Assembly (NCBI RefSeq): GCF_015477835.1
Contig: NZ_JADLQN010000001.1
Span: 1-64,000, forward strand
DNA from: Nocardia higoensis
GTDB lineage: Bacteria > Actinomycetota > Actinomycetes > Mycobacteriales > Mycobacteriaceae
Length of the DNA stretch: 64,000 nt
Direction: 5' to 3'
Below are positions 24,552 to 33,045 of this stretch, piece after piece. Position 1 is the stretch's first letter; each line of letters starts with the position of its first letter. Made by a program: the position numbers and the translations under genes. The notes under the pieces are model-generated. The model did not search any database, was not told the origin of the DNA, and saw nothing but the letters and a program-made list of their open reading frames with translations.

Positions 24552-25313
24552 ATGGCGAACGAGCGATTGCGCGAAGCGTTGCTGAGAAACGGGCTCGACC
24601 TCAGTCACGTTGCCGAAGTGACCGGCGTCGATCAGAAGACCGTCGAACGCTGGATTACGAAGGGACGTGTCCCGTACCCGCGCCACCGGCACGCGGTCGC
24701 CGCACTGGTGAAGGAGACCGAGCGCTACCTGTGGCCCGACGCCGTCGCACCGGAGCGGCGTGAGGCGATTGCCGAATCGGAAGTCGTCAAGGTCTACCCG
24801 CACCGGCATTCGGTGCCGAGTGACTTGTGGCTCCGCTTGCTGTCCAACGCTCATGACCGGATCGAGGTCTTGGTTTTGGCCGGCCTCTTCCTCGCGGAAG
24901 ATCCGTCGTTCGCCAAGCTGATCCGCCAGAAGGCAGCAGCCGGAACCTCCATCCGGTTCCTGTTCGGAAACCCGGCCGCCGCCGAAGTCGCCAAACGCAG
25001 CAGCGAAGAGCGCCTGGCCGAGGGCACCGTCTCAGCGCGGATCAGGAACGCCCTGGCACTGGTCGAACCGTTGGCCGGCATCGACGGCGTGGAGCTGCGC
25101 TACCACGACACGACCTTGTACAACTCGGTGTTCCGGTTCGATGACGAGATGATCGTGAACATGCACGTCTACGGCCAGCCCGGCGCCTACGCCCCCGCGA
25201 TGCACCTACGGCGATTGGCAGGCGGGGACCTGTTCGACACCTACCTGACCAGCTTTGAACAGGTCTGGTCACAGGCGGTGCCCAAGTCCGTGGTCGAGGG
25301 AAGCGCAGCATGA
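24552..25313 (+). CDS. HTH regulator with PLD-like C-terminal domain
   Basis: A 253-residue protein. The N-terminus RLREALLRNGLDLSHVAEVT and GVDQKTVERWITKGRVPYPR forms an XRE-type HTH. The remainder (LLSNAHDRIEVLVLAGLFLA, IRFLFGNPAAAEVAKRSSEE, LRYHDTTLYNSVFRFDDEMI, NMHVYGQPGAYAPAMHLRRL) resembles phospholipase D-like sensor domains seen in actinobacterial XRE proteins. ATG 24552 follows GGAG; GTG 24528 is also in frame. Divergent from the pra-like gene and overlapping the NUDIX gene by four bases, it is the likely element repressor, in the KorSA position. Confidence 0.8.
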   Translation: MANERLREALLRNGLDLSHVAEVTGVDQKTVERWITKGRVPYPRHRHAVAALVKETERYLWPDAVAPERREAIAESEVVKVYPHRHSVPSDLWLRLLSNAHDRIEVLVLAGLFLAEDPSFAKLIRQKAAAGTSIRFLFGNPAAAEVAKRSSEERLAEGTVSARIRNALALVEPLAGIDGVELRYHDTTLYNSVFRFDDEMIVNMHVYGQPGAYAPAMHLRRLAGGDLFDTYLTSFEQVWSQAVPKSVVEGSAA

Positions 25314-25777
25314 GAACCGACTACCTCAACGATCCCGCCGCACCGCCCGCGAACAGCCTCAAGGTCGCCGTCAGTGCCTTCGTTCAGGACGAGGCCGGCC
25401 GAATCCTGATGATTCACCGCACCGACAACGACCTGTTCTCGCTGCCGGGCGGTGGCATGGAGGTAGGCGAAACGGTGGCCGAAGCCGTCGTCCGCGAAGT
25501 TGCCGAAGAAACCGGCATCGACGTACGCCCCATCGAAGTGATCGGCATCTTCTCCGACCCCGGCCACGTCATCGCCTACACCGATGGTGAAGTCCGACAG
25601 GAGTTCTCGATCTGCTTCGCAGCCGAGCCGATCGGCGGGACACTGCGGACGAGCTCGGAGTCGAAAGCCGTTCAATGGGTCGCCCCCGACGATCTGGGCG
25701 ATCTGCATATCCACCCATCGATGCGTCAGAGGATCGACCGCGGCCTCCAAGCGCCTGGCCGAACCTACTTCACCTGA
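25310..25777 (+). CDS. NUDIX hydrolase
   Basis: A 155-residue NUDIX enzyme. The box GGGMEVGETVAEAVVREVAE followed by ETGID fits Gx5Ex7REUxEExGU completely, so it should hydrolyse a nucleoside diphosphate derivative. NUDIX genes accompany the regulatory genes of many AICEs, where they may influence the switch between integrated and plasmid states; the substrate is not known. Translationally coupled to the HTH regulator. Its 3' end overlaps the convergent HD gene by 13 bases. Confidence 0.92.
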   Translation: MRTDYLNDPAAPPANSLKVAVSAFVQDEAGRILMIHRTDNDLFSLPGGGMEVGETVAEAVVREVAEETGIDVRPIEVIGIFSDPGHVIAYTDGEVRQEFSICFAAEPIGGTLRTSSESKAVQWVAPDDLGDLHIHPSMRQRIDRGLQAPGRTYFT

Positions 25778-26304
25778 CTGCGGAGCCGGTCCTCGGTGCG
25801 TTGCACCACCGCGCGGATGATCGGTTCGGCCTCGCGAATCGACCGAGCCACAACGTGTTCGGCGCTGTAGCGGCGATAGATGTCGGCCAGCCGATCGTCC
25901 ACAGTGGTAGTCACCCCGTCCGCTGTGGTCGTCATATCTGCCCACCACAGCGCATCCCTCAACGGAGTCTGCTCGTCCTCCCAGTCGATCGCCAGTTCGC
26001 GGTTACGTGCCTCGATGCAAGCGCACGAATGGTTCGCCACCAGCGCGCACAGCCGCTCAGACGCGCCGATCGACTCGAGGAAGACAGCACCATCGATCGG
26101 ATGAAATCCGGTTCGCACTAGAGCGGGGGAGTAGCCGATGTCATGCAACCACCCGGCTGCTACCAGTAGCTCCGCGTCATCCACCACCGGCCCCGCTAGT
26201 GCCGCACGACCCGCTACGCCCTCCACATGCCGCAGGCGACGCGGCAGCATGGTCAGGTGCGCACGAGCAGTCTCCGCTGCCCAGCTAACGAGGTCCACAG
26301 CCAT
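25765..26304 (-). CDS. HD-domain phosphohydrolase
   Basis: A 179-residue HD protein. Metal ligands are visible in LRHVEGVAGRA (His), AGWLHDIGYSP (His-Asp) and FHPIDGAVFL, with a later LWWADMTTTADG aspartate. Such proteins cleave phosphate esters of nucleotides. ATG 26304 starts MAVDLVSWAAETARAHLTML. HD genes are a frequent third member of the AICE regulatory cassette along with NUDIX. It converges on the NUDIX gene with overlapping ends, so transcription of one opposes the other. Confidence 0.85.
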   Translation of the reverse strand: MAVDLVSWAAETARAHLTMLPRRLRHVEGVAGRAALAGPVVDDAELLVAAGWLHDIGYSPALVRTGFHPIDGAVFLESIGASERLCALVANHSCACIEARNRELAIDWEDEQTPLRDALWWADMTTTADGVTTTVDDRLADIYRRYSAEHVVARSIREAEPIIRAVVQRTEDRLRSQVK

Positions 26305-26744
26305 GACACAACCGTATCGACCGCATCTGACGAGTGCTTCAACTGCCGAATTCCGCCATACAGGATCAAGAGCGCGGCGGCGCGAGGCGCCGCCGCCACG
26401 CAACCGCAGCCTCCTCGGCAAGCCTCGTCGGCCGCGGCGCGTCGGCGGCACCCCGCACCACCCAGCGCCACAGACACCAATCAGCGCACAGCACCGATCG
26501 GAGAGCTGCGACAAGGCGCTGGACACCGGAGTCCGGATTGCGAACGAATCCACTGCACCGATCGGCCCGACGTCTGCCCCTATCGTCAGGCCCCTGCGAT
26601 CATCAGTTCCGCTACGAATAGGCTGCCGCACGAGCTTCGCTCGCTTGCCTCCAGAGCATCGGGGCAGGGCTCGACAGGTGGTTAGCTGTTACGGGGAGCC
26701 CAATGCGGCCCGTGACCCCATGTCTCCGGCTTAGGATGCGTGCC
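26305..26744. other. Non-coding stretch with a strong GC hairpin
   Basis: 440 bases between the HD and Fic genes. It holds a perfect 10-bp stem GCGGCGGCGC / GCGCCGCCGC with a GAG loop at 26374-26396, 70 bases upstream of the HD start and thus on its 5' side. I see no protein-like frame. The sequence becomes AT-richer toward the Fic gene, marking the cargo boundary. Confidence 0.6.
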
Positions 26745-28232
26745 ATGGTTTCCGCGTGGTCTTCCTATCAGCCGATTCGGCCATTCAGCGATTGGCTGAT
26801 TACTCCATTCAATGACGCCCAATTGCAACTTGCCCACGCGCACTTCGTTCATCACTTCGATGCTGCCACGACCGAGATTCAACAAGCGCTGATTCAACAG
26901 GTTTTACGGGAATCTGCAGCCGAGTCCGGGGCAATCGAAAATCTGTATTCGCTGCGACCGGGTGAGAGCCGTACTGTAGCCACCCAAGCTGAAGGGTGGG
27001 AACAAATATTCGATGAGCAAGCTGATCGTTCGACACGTCAAACATTCGAAGACCTATTGGCCGCACTTGAGTATGTGGAGAAATCTGTTAACGAAGGCAG
27101 GCCAATTACTTCCACACTCATTTGCGAGCTCCACGCGATAGCCTGCCGTTCTCAGCGGGATATCGACGCTACCGTTCTGGTCAGAGGGCGGGAGCAGATT
27201 GTCAAGAAACCGCTCGCGCTCGGAAAGTTCAAGCAGACCGAAAATTATGTGCTCATGCGGTCAGGGGAAGTGCATAGATATTGCCCGCCAGAACAAGTTC
27301 AAGCAGAAATTTCGACGCTATGCGATCAACTCAACAGTCCGGAATTCCTGGCCGCACCGGCAGTGCTTCAGGCCGCTTACGCTCATTTCTGCTTGGCGCA
27401 GATACATCCATTTGATGACGGGAACGGAAGAGTTTGCCGAGTACTGGCTTCGCTCTTCCTGCTTCGAGCGTACCGTGTGCCGTTAGTCGTTTATGCCGAT
27501 AGGCGGCACCTCTACCTACAAGGGCTGGAGTCCGTCCAGAACGGCGACTTCCGACCTCTAGTCCAGGATACCGCCGACAGGGTCGCGGCCACCCTGTCCG
27601 AGTTGACTCAGATTGTCCAGGCCCGAAGTCAGCCGAGTCCGGACCAGAAGCTCGATGAATTACTTGGGTTGATAGGTCGCCATGACGCAGTCGAATTTGC
27701 AAATGCGAAGGAGATTCAATCTTCGCTGCAGGGAGAATTTTGCAGAATGGTAGACGAAAGACTTTCTCGCATTGCTTCGGAAAGCGGCGGTTCGCTGATA
27801 TTCAGAAAGAACGGTGGCTCCTATAACTACATCAGTGGCGATACGGCCTCAGTCGTAGATCAAGATGGGCTGCCATACGACTACATACCCCACTTTTTCG
27901 GCGAAAACAGTACCGGTAGGGAGCTCGTGCTCAATATCGAGGGTCAGGACATGGACATTTATGCCCGTGCCATGATCGGGGTGGGCCTGCACGATAGTAG
28001 TGATGGACAGTTTCCGTTTGCGATAGCAGCGACTCGATCGTTGTATCTCAACAACGGTAACAGAATCGGTGCAGTCATAAAACTTCGGTACGAGGATTGC
28101 TTTCCCGCAATTTCGACTTCCGTGATTGCCCGCATGCAGACTCTCGCCGATGCTGTCTGTGCAGATATGGTCAGTCGCCTCAATGAATCAGCCCGCACTA
28201 GGCTTCGAGAGACCGGCCGCTACCTCCAGTAG
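26745..28232 (+). CDS. Fic-family protein (probable AMPylase)
   Basis: A 495-residue Fic protein. The active-site loop HPFDDGNGRVCR (residues 221-232) fits HPFx(D/E)GNGRxxR exactly, so nucleotide transfer (usually AMP) onto a target protein is expected. SGAIEN at residues 61-66 fits the (S/T)xxxE(G/N) inhibitory helix, which puts it in the self-inhibited class with the helix before the Fic core. Residues from about 300 onward form a separate domain I do not recognise (SGGSLIFRKNGGSYNYISGD, GRELVLNIEGQDMDIYARAM), possibly a sensor that relieves inhibition. Codon use is much more AT-rich than the neighbours, a sign of recent transfer. No antitoxin-like gene is adjacent. Confidence 0.88.
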   Translation: MVSAWSSYQPIRPFSDWLITPFNDAQLQLAHAHFVHHFDAATTEIQQALIQQVLRESAAESGAIENLYSLRPGESRTVATQAEGWEQIFDEQADRSTRQTFEDLLAALEYVEKSVNEGRPITSTLICELHAIACRSQRDIDATVLVRGREQIVKKPLALGKFKQTENYVLMRSGEVHRYCPPEQVQAEISTLCDQLNSPEFLAAPAVLQAAYAHFCLAQIHPFDDGNGRVCRVLASLFLLRAYRVPLVVYADRRHLYLQGLESVQNGDFRPLVQDTADRVAATLSELTQIVQARSQPSPDQKLDELLGLIGRHDAVEFANAKEIQSSLQGEFCRMVDERLSRIASESGGSLIFRKNGGSYNYISGDTASVVDQDGLPYDYIPHFFGENSTGRELVLNIEGQDMDIYARAMIGVGLHDSSDGQFPFAIAATRSLYLNNGNRIGAVIKLRYEDCFPAISTSVIARMQTLADAVCADMVSRLNESARTRLRETGRYLQ

Positions 28233-28655
28233 GCACGGTTCGACGGCGCCAGATGCCCGAACTGACTTGGATGTCTAGCAGCCATGTCACCGACTGCCAC
28301 GCGCCCTCCGGTCGCGTGGCCCTGCTGGATTGCGTCCTGCATTGTATTCCCGCGCCCCTCTAACGTCGAGAGCGCCGAAGGCGTCCCTACGGGATGGACT
28401 TCGCCCACTCTTGACCCCGGAGCCTCTACGCGAGAAGGGCAGGCCGTAAGGGTCAGGCGCAGCCAGCCCGCCGTTAGGCGCAGGCCGCCATCCAGCAGGG
28501 CCAAACCGTGGTCCAGGCCGTCGCCCCGGTGACACATGAGCGACACAACAGCGGCGGACAGACCCGGACCGAGTCGCCGACTTGCCACAGTTCACCGACC
28601 GGCCGGGTACAGCCGAGACAGGGGCTGACCTGCCTCCGGAGCAGAAGCGAGCTCG
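28233..28655. other. Gene-free stretch after the Fic gene
   Basis: About 420 bases. No frame with protein-like composition or ribosome site, no strong hairpin noticed. GC content returns to the element's usual level here. Confidence 0.45.
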
Positions 28656-28898
28656 TCAGTCGGCGTTGCGGTTCAGGTCGCCCTGGCGCCGACGTTCCAT
28701 GATCGTGGCGTACGTCGGTTCTTCGGCGTCGGGAGGCAATGGAGTCGCGTACGGATCACCGTACGTGTCCAGACGATAAGCGTGCTTCTTGCACACCTTG
28801 CCCCAACGGCCTCGCTCGGCCCGGGCGACATACTGGCAGGTTCCATCGGGTAACGGACCGTCCAGTGGGCACTTATCTAGGGCTTCGATCGCAGACAT
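28656..28898 (-). CDS. Small Cys/His protein, possible zinc-binding nuclease fragment
   Basis: An 80-residue protein beginning MSAIEALDKCPLDGPLPDGT. The pattern of cysteines and CKKHAYRLDTYGDP resembles the short C...C...RGxCxxHYxRxxxxGDP modules found in actinobacterial and phage proteins related to recombination endonuclease VII or small HNH-like zinc proteins. Only three Cys and one His of such a site are clear. The ribosome site is weak. Could be a real accessory gene or a remnant. Confidence 0.45.
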   Translation of the reverse strand: MSAIEALDKCPLDGPLPDGTCQYVARAERGRWGKVCKKHAYRLDTYGDPYATPLPPDAEEPTYATIMERRRQGDLNRNAD

Positions 28899-29280
28899 GC
28901 CAGCCACGATAGCCCCGCCAGCCATAGCGCATAGCGCATCTTGGGCGCGCCGCCCACGTTGGCCGGCATTGCATTCCGGGGGATGCCGCAGTCAGCCAGA
29001 CCGACGACAGTTTGACGACAACGGTGACGACAGTGGAACCTCCCGTGCACCCTGTCTACGAAGGCCGAGGTCAGACATGCGCTCTGCCTTCTGCATTCGC
29101 GCGCTCCTGGCAGTGTGGAGCCACTGGTACGCAGCCTGTACGCAGAAGTTCCAGCAACAGCCCAACGCACCCCACCGCCCAGCTGAGCCAACCCGTGCTT
29201 GCGCCGAGGCGTCGTCTCCCGGAAGTGGATCGGTAAGGATTTGGCCGACACCGTACGATCGGGCCGAGTGCGTACGCCCG
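28899..29280. other. Gene-free stretch before the HNH gene
   Basis: About 380 bases downstream of the leftward HNH gene and upstream of the small Cys/His gene. No credible coding frame or clear hairpin seen. Confidence 0.4.
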
Positions 29281-30249
29281 CTAGTTGTCCGCCTTCCGGT
29301 ACATCGCCCAGTGCAGTTTGAACCAGTCGGCTTGCTTGGTGCTGATGTCGATGGCGAGCGGCTTTCCGTGCAGTTCGCCGTAGATCGAGAAGTCTCGGAA
29401 CGGTTCTGAGACGTCGAGCAGGCCGACGCTGTTCACGGCCAAGTCGCCGCGGTCGAACAAGGTGTGCAGGTCGCGGCGAAGCAGGACCCCGCCGTGTTCG
29501 TGGTGTTTGCCGACCTTGGCGTAGCTGTAGAGGTGGCATGCCTCAAGCACGGCTTGGTGAAGGTCCCCGGTGAAGGCGCAGCGAGGTCCGTAGCGAGCGA
29601 GGAGCTTCTTGCGGAAGTTGCTTTGGCCCAGACGTACCCGGACCGGTCGTACAGCATGTCCGCCGCGGATCTGTTCAGCCGTGACATCGACCGGCGCGAG
29701 GTAGTCAGCGCCGAGCTTCTGGCCGACCGCCGCGCGGAACTTGTCCCAGTTCAGTTCTCGAAAACTGTTCTGTGAGCTGTCCTTCAAGCACAGTGCGCGA
29801 AGATCCTTGCCGCCGAGTACGCCGGACAGGTCGACCCACGCTTGCCCGTAGTCCGAGCGGTACAGCTTCGCGGGCACCTCTTCCTGGATCGGGTCGTCGA
29901 ACTCTGCACCGCAGTCACAACGGAAGGTCGGCTTCTTACGCAGGCGTCGTTTGAAGCCCGTCTCGTTGCAGCCGGGGCAGCGTCCGCGGTGCTTGGTCCC
30001 ATCCTTTACGTCGATATTCTCGATGACCGAGACTCCCAGCAACTCGGTGTTGTCCCACACCGCAATCACATCGCCGACTTTGACTTGGCGGGAGTTCGGA
30101 ACAAAGCTGTCCCAGCTGTAGTGATTCGAGGGATCATCGTCGTATTTCCGCCCGCCGCCGAGCCGCAGATACACCGATTTCGACATCACCAGCCATGCAC
30201 GACGATCCGGGGTCACCGTCTCGGGATCAAGTACATCGCCGCTACCCAT
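29281..30249 (-). CDS. HNH endonuclease with PUA/EVE-like N-terminus
   Basis: A 322-residue probable restriction endonuclease. The C-terminal third contains YGPRCAFTGDLHQAVLEACHLY and HGGVLLRRDLHTLFDRGDLA, the HNH_2-type nuclease core with ACH(L) and the late HxxFDRGxL motif. The N-terminal ~90 residues (NSRQVKVGDVIAVWDNTELL followed by GVSVIENI) look like the beta-barrel of PUA/EVE domains that read modified bases. A zinc ribbon (CPGCNETG...FRCDCGAEF) joins the two. This plan suggests modification-dependent DNA cleavage as in McrA-type enzymes; the domain call at the N-terminus is inference. The gene lies at the cargo end of the element, near the right attachment site. Confidence 0.8.
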   Translation of the reverse strand: MGSGDVLDPETVTPDRRAWLVMSKSVYLRLGGGRKYDDDPSNHYSWDSFVPNSRQVKVGDVIAVWDNTELLGVSVIENIDVKDGTKHRGRCPGCNETGFKRRLRKKPTFRCDCGAEFDDPIQEEVPAKLYRSDYGQAWVDLSGVLGGKDLRALCLKDSSQNSFRELNWDKFRAAVGQKLGADYLAPVDVTAEQIRGGHAVRPVRVRLGQSNFRKKLLARYGPRCAFTGDLHQAVLEACHLYSYAKVGKHHEHGGVLLRRDLHTLFDRGDLAVNSVGLLDVSEPFRDFSIYGELHGKPLAIDISTKQADWFKLHWAMYRKADN

Positions 30250-30329
30250 GTGCTCTTGCGCCTCCTACGCGCCGACCTGCTGTACCACTGGTTGAAGTAT
30301 GCCGAGGCGCCCCGACAAACCTGTAGCGC

Positions 30330-30348
30330 TGGGGACCATTTGGGGACC
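30330..30348. repeat. Putative integrase arm site, right copy
   Basis: Exact copy of the 19-bp sequence at 17473-17491, same orientation, 96 bp inside the right attachment repeat. Confidence 0.7.
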
Positions 30349-30444
30349 ACACGCCATACGCGGGCATGAACGGCCACGGGTCTGACTGGGGCTGCCCCTG
30401 TGGGCATCGTGTGTGTGACGTGCGTGGATGGACTGGCGTCCTTC

Positions 30445-30489
30445 CTGGGGGTCAAGTGGTCGCAGGTTCAAATCCTGTCAGCCCGACAG
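30445..30489 (+). repeat. Right attachment repeat
   Basis: Exact 45-bp copy of the 3' part of tRNA-Pro. The bases 5' of it do not form a tRNA, so this is the element-derived duplication junction (attR side). Confidence 0.95.
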
Positions 30490-30492
30490 TGA

Positions 30493-30524
30493 AAACCCCT
30501 TCCGACCTCGGTCGGAAGGGGTTT
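30493..30524. terminator. Original tRNA-Pro terminator hairpin
   Basis: Perfect stem AAACCCCTTCCGAC / GTCGGAAGGGGTTT with a CTCG loop, directly after the right repeat. Before insertion this would have followed tRNA-Pro; the element has separated the two by 13 kb. Confidence 0.85.
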
Positions 30525-30571
30525 CTGTTTCCGCGACACGCCGGGAGGTCCGACCCGAGCCAGTCGAAATC

Positions 30572-31363
30572 TCACACTTTCGGCCCTTCGCCACGCGCCC
30601 ACGCCTCCAGAACCGCCCGGTTGTCGGGCACCGTCTCGGGGACATCGATGTGGTGGGTCTTGGCCACCTCGCGGGTGTTGCCGAGCTGGTGGGCGGCGCG
30701 CTCGGGATCCCCGGAGGCGTGATCGACGGCGGTGGCCACGCCTTTGCGGAAGGTGCGTGGGGTGATCCCGGCGAAGTTCTCCCCGCGGGCCGCGCGCCAG
30801 GTGCGCGCGAAGTTGTTCGGGCTGCGCACCGACCCGTTGCGCGCCGGGAAGAGCAGACCCATGGGGTTGGGCTGGCCGACCACCTCGAGGTCCTTGATCG
30901 CCTCCCGCAGCGAGACCACCGTGTAGTCGGGCAGCAGGATGCGCCGCCACCCGTTGTCGGTCTTCGGGGCGGCTTGCGCACCCAGCCGCCGGCCCCGGCC
31001 CTTTTACCTGTGCTGCTTGGCCTTGCTCCGCAGCCCCAGCGCCACCAGGCGCTCGAGGTGGCGATCGATCTCCCCGGCGGTGGCCTGCCAGATCTGCAGA
31101 TTGCCCAGTGGGTTCTCGATCTTGATCGTCGCCTTGCTCGCGCGGCGATCCGTCGAGACGTAGACCTCGCGACGGTAGTCCTCGACATTGCCCTCGGTGT
31201 AGGCGTCGTTGTCGGCCATCTCCACCAGCGGTTCCGCAGCGAGGTCGATCAGCTTTGTCGTGCGGGTGATCTGGCCGTAGCCGGGCTGCTCACGGTGATC
31301 GCGCATCGCCTCGGCCAACCGGTTGCTCGCGTCGTCGGCGCTGGCTCCGACACGTTCGAGCGG
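30572..31363 (-). pseudogene. Decayed tyrosine integrase of an older element
   Basis: C-terminal part: LLFPARNGSVRSPNNFARTW and FAGITPRTFRKGVATAVDHA, then HQLGNTREVAKTHHID, which keep the Arg-x-Lys/HxxR-like region but not the nucleophile Tyr (HHID). An upstream part in another frame reads NRLAEAMRDHREQPG, AAEPLVEMADND and ENPLGNLQIWQATAGEIDRH. A frame change near 31000, loss of the middle domain and loss of the N-terminus make it non-functional. It lies just outside the present element and shows that the tRNA-Pro locus was used before. Confidence 0.7.
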
Positions 31364-31364
31364 G

Positions 31365-32010
31365 ACTCGGCCGGGTTGGGGATGACCACCGAGACTCTGC
31401 GTAAATGGGTGCGTCAAGCCGAGGTCGACAAAGGTGAGGTCGAAGGGGTTTCCACCGAGGCGGCCCGGGTGATCCGGGAGCAGAAACGCAAGATCGCCGA
31501 ACTGGAACAGATGATCGAGATCCATTCCGCCGGCAACATCTTTCTTCGCGCGGGCTAGCGACCCGCGACATCGGTGATCTGCGAGTTCATCGCAGAACAC
31601 AAAGCCCGTTTCGGGGTCGCTTGCGATCTGTCGTGCGTTGTCGGCGCATGGATGCCAGATCGCCCCGAGAACCTTCCACGCGTGGGCGTCGCGGCCGCTC
31701 TCGGCGCGCGCGTTGTGGGATATCGCGGTCACCGGCATCCTGGCCGGCTATTTACGAGCCCGACGAACACGGCCGCCGTGCCCCGGAATCACTGTATGGG
31801 GCGGTGAAGATGTGGGCCCACCTGCAACGACAGGGCCTGGCGGTGGCCCACTGCACGATCGAGCGGTTGATGCGGGCCAACGGCTGGTGTGGGGTGGTGC
31901 GAGCGAAGAAGGTCCGCACCACCATCTCGGACCCGGCCGCGGAGCGGGCGCCGGATCTGGTGGAGGGCCAGTTCCGGGTGTCGGCACCGAACCTGCTGTT
32001 CGTGGCGGCC
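31365..32010 (+). pseudogene. IS3-family transposase remnant
   Basis: An OrfA tail TTETLRKWVRQAEVDKGEVE with IREQKRKIAELEQMIEI ends at 31558. OrfB pieces follow in different frames: FIAEHKARFGV, then APRTFHAWASRPLSARALWD, then ESLYGAVKMWAHLQRQGLAV with CTIERLMRANGWCGVVRAKK. The sequence stops at the start of the DDE domain (SAPNLLFVA). Several frameshifts and truncation at both ends show a dead fragment. It abuts and probably broke the integrase remnant. Confidence 0.75.
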
Positions 32011-32012
32011 AG

Positions 32013-32170
32013 AGGTGGCACGCCCGAGGCCTGTGCGGAGGTCGCGGCAGCGGTCGGCACCGCCTGCCGCGAGGTGGGATTCATCCAGATCATCGGCCCA
32101 CCGGATCGCACCGCAAGTGCGCCAGGGACTCATGTCGGCAATCGACGACTTCTTCGCGCTCCCGCTTGCG
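32013..32170 (+). pseudogene. Fragment of an isopenicillin N synthase-like dioxygenase gene
   Basis: AARGGTPEACAEVAAAVGTA followed by CREVGFIQIIG matches the N-terminal DIOX_N segment of 2-oxoglutarate/Fe(II) oxygenases. After a frameshift, VRQGLMSAIDDFFALPLA continues the same domain. The metal-binding core is absent. Short, so the identification is tentative. Confidence 0.45.
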
Positions 32171-32203
32171 GGATGCTCAGCGTATCGCCGACTCGCAACA
32201 ATT

Positions 32204-32794
32204 TCAGGCCGGCTCCAGCGCGCGCTTCGCCTTCTCCAGCGCGGCGAGCGTGCGCAACACATAATCGCGCTTGGCGGTCAAGTCGGACACCTGGGCCTTG
32301 CCGCTCAAACCGGAATCCTGCTGCGCGACCGCGAGACGTTCCTCGATCTCGGTAAGCTGCGCCAGCAGAGCCTCGGCCCGGCTCAAGAGCTCGGCGGAGT
32401 CGGGGCGGGAAACGTCCGCGGTCCGGGTTTTCCGGGACCTGACATTCTGAGTCTTCGCGGTCGCCTTTCCACTTGTCTTCGTGGCGGTGGACGCGGTCCG
32501 GGCCGCACTACGCTGCCCGGACGGGGACGCGGCACGCGGTGGTGTCTGTACACGGGTCTGATTCAGGACCGCCCAGGCCTCCTTGGCTGCGACCCGATGT
32601 TCACGCTCTTCCTTGTCATCGGACGCCAGTGACCCGCCCAACGGTCGCAGACCATAGAAGCCGACGAATTTCCGAGCTGCGGCGATGGTCTTTTCCGCGG
32701 CGCGGCAGCGTCCGCACCGCGGTTCACCGCGAAGCTCCGCGATGTCCTCAGTGGACGAGCACCACGCACATGCACCAGAAGAGAGATCGGTCAC
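32204..32794 (-). CDS. Zinc-ribbon and coiled-coil protein of unknown function
   Basis: About 196 residues. Near the start, CAWCSS and, 19 residues on, CGRC form a four-cysteine zinc knuckle. A basic Ala/Thr-rich low-complexity linker (TATKTSGKATAKTQNVRSRK) follows, then a long amphipathic helix SAELLSRAEALLAQLTEIEE to ALEKAKRALEPA, probably a coiled coil. The start is unclear: GTG 32794 and GTG 32821 are both in frame and neither has a good ribosome site. I do not recognise the family. Confidence 0.55.
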   Translation of the reverse strand: MTDLSSGACAWCSSTEDIAELRGEPRCGRCRAAEKTIAAARKFVGFYGLRPLGGSLASDDKEEREHRVAAKEAWAVLNQTRVQTPPRAASPSGQRSAARTASTATKTSGKATAKTQNVRSRKTRTADVSRPDSAELLSRAEALLAQLTEIEERLAVAQQDSGLSGKAQVSDLTAKRDYVLRTLAALEKAKRALEPA

Positions 32795-33045
32795 AACAGC
32801 GCCAGCAGCAACGAGATTCACGGGTGATGAGAATACGACACGGAGCTTTTCACAATGAAATCGAATTTCTGTGCATCCATTTTCCAGCACCAAACCCGTG
32901 CCTTGCCCGGTTCCAGGCGTGAGGGGGCGGCGTGAAAACATGTCATCGTGCGGGCGCCACCCGGACGACGACAGCGGCGGGACACTGCCCGGCGACAACC
33001 GGTCTTCGGCCTGTGGTTCCGGATCCACGACACTGCGGAGGAACC

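Noticed and set aside
30428..31558. A rightward 376-residue frame covering the right attachment site and integrase remnant
   Set aside because: It mixes tRNA sequence, antisense integrase and only at its end a real OrfA fragment of an IS3 transposase, which I annotate as a remnant instead.
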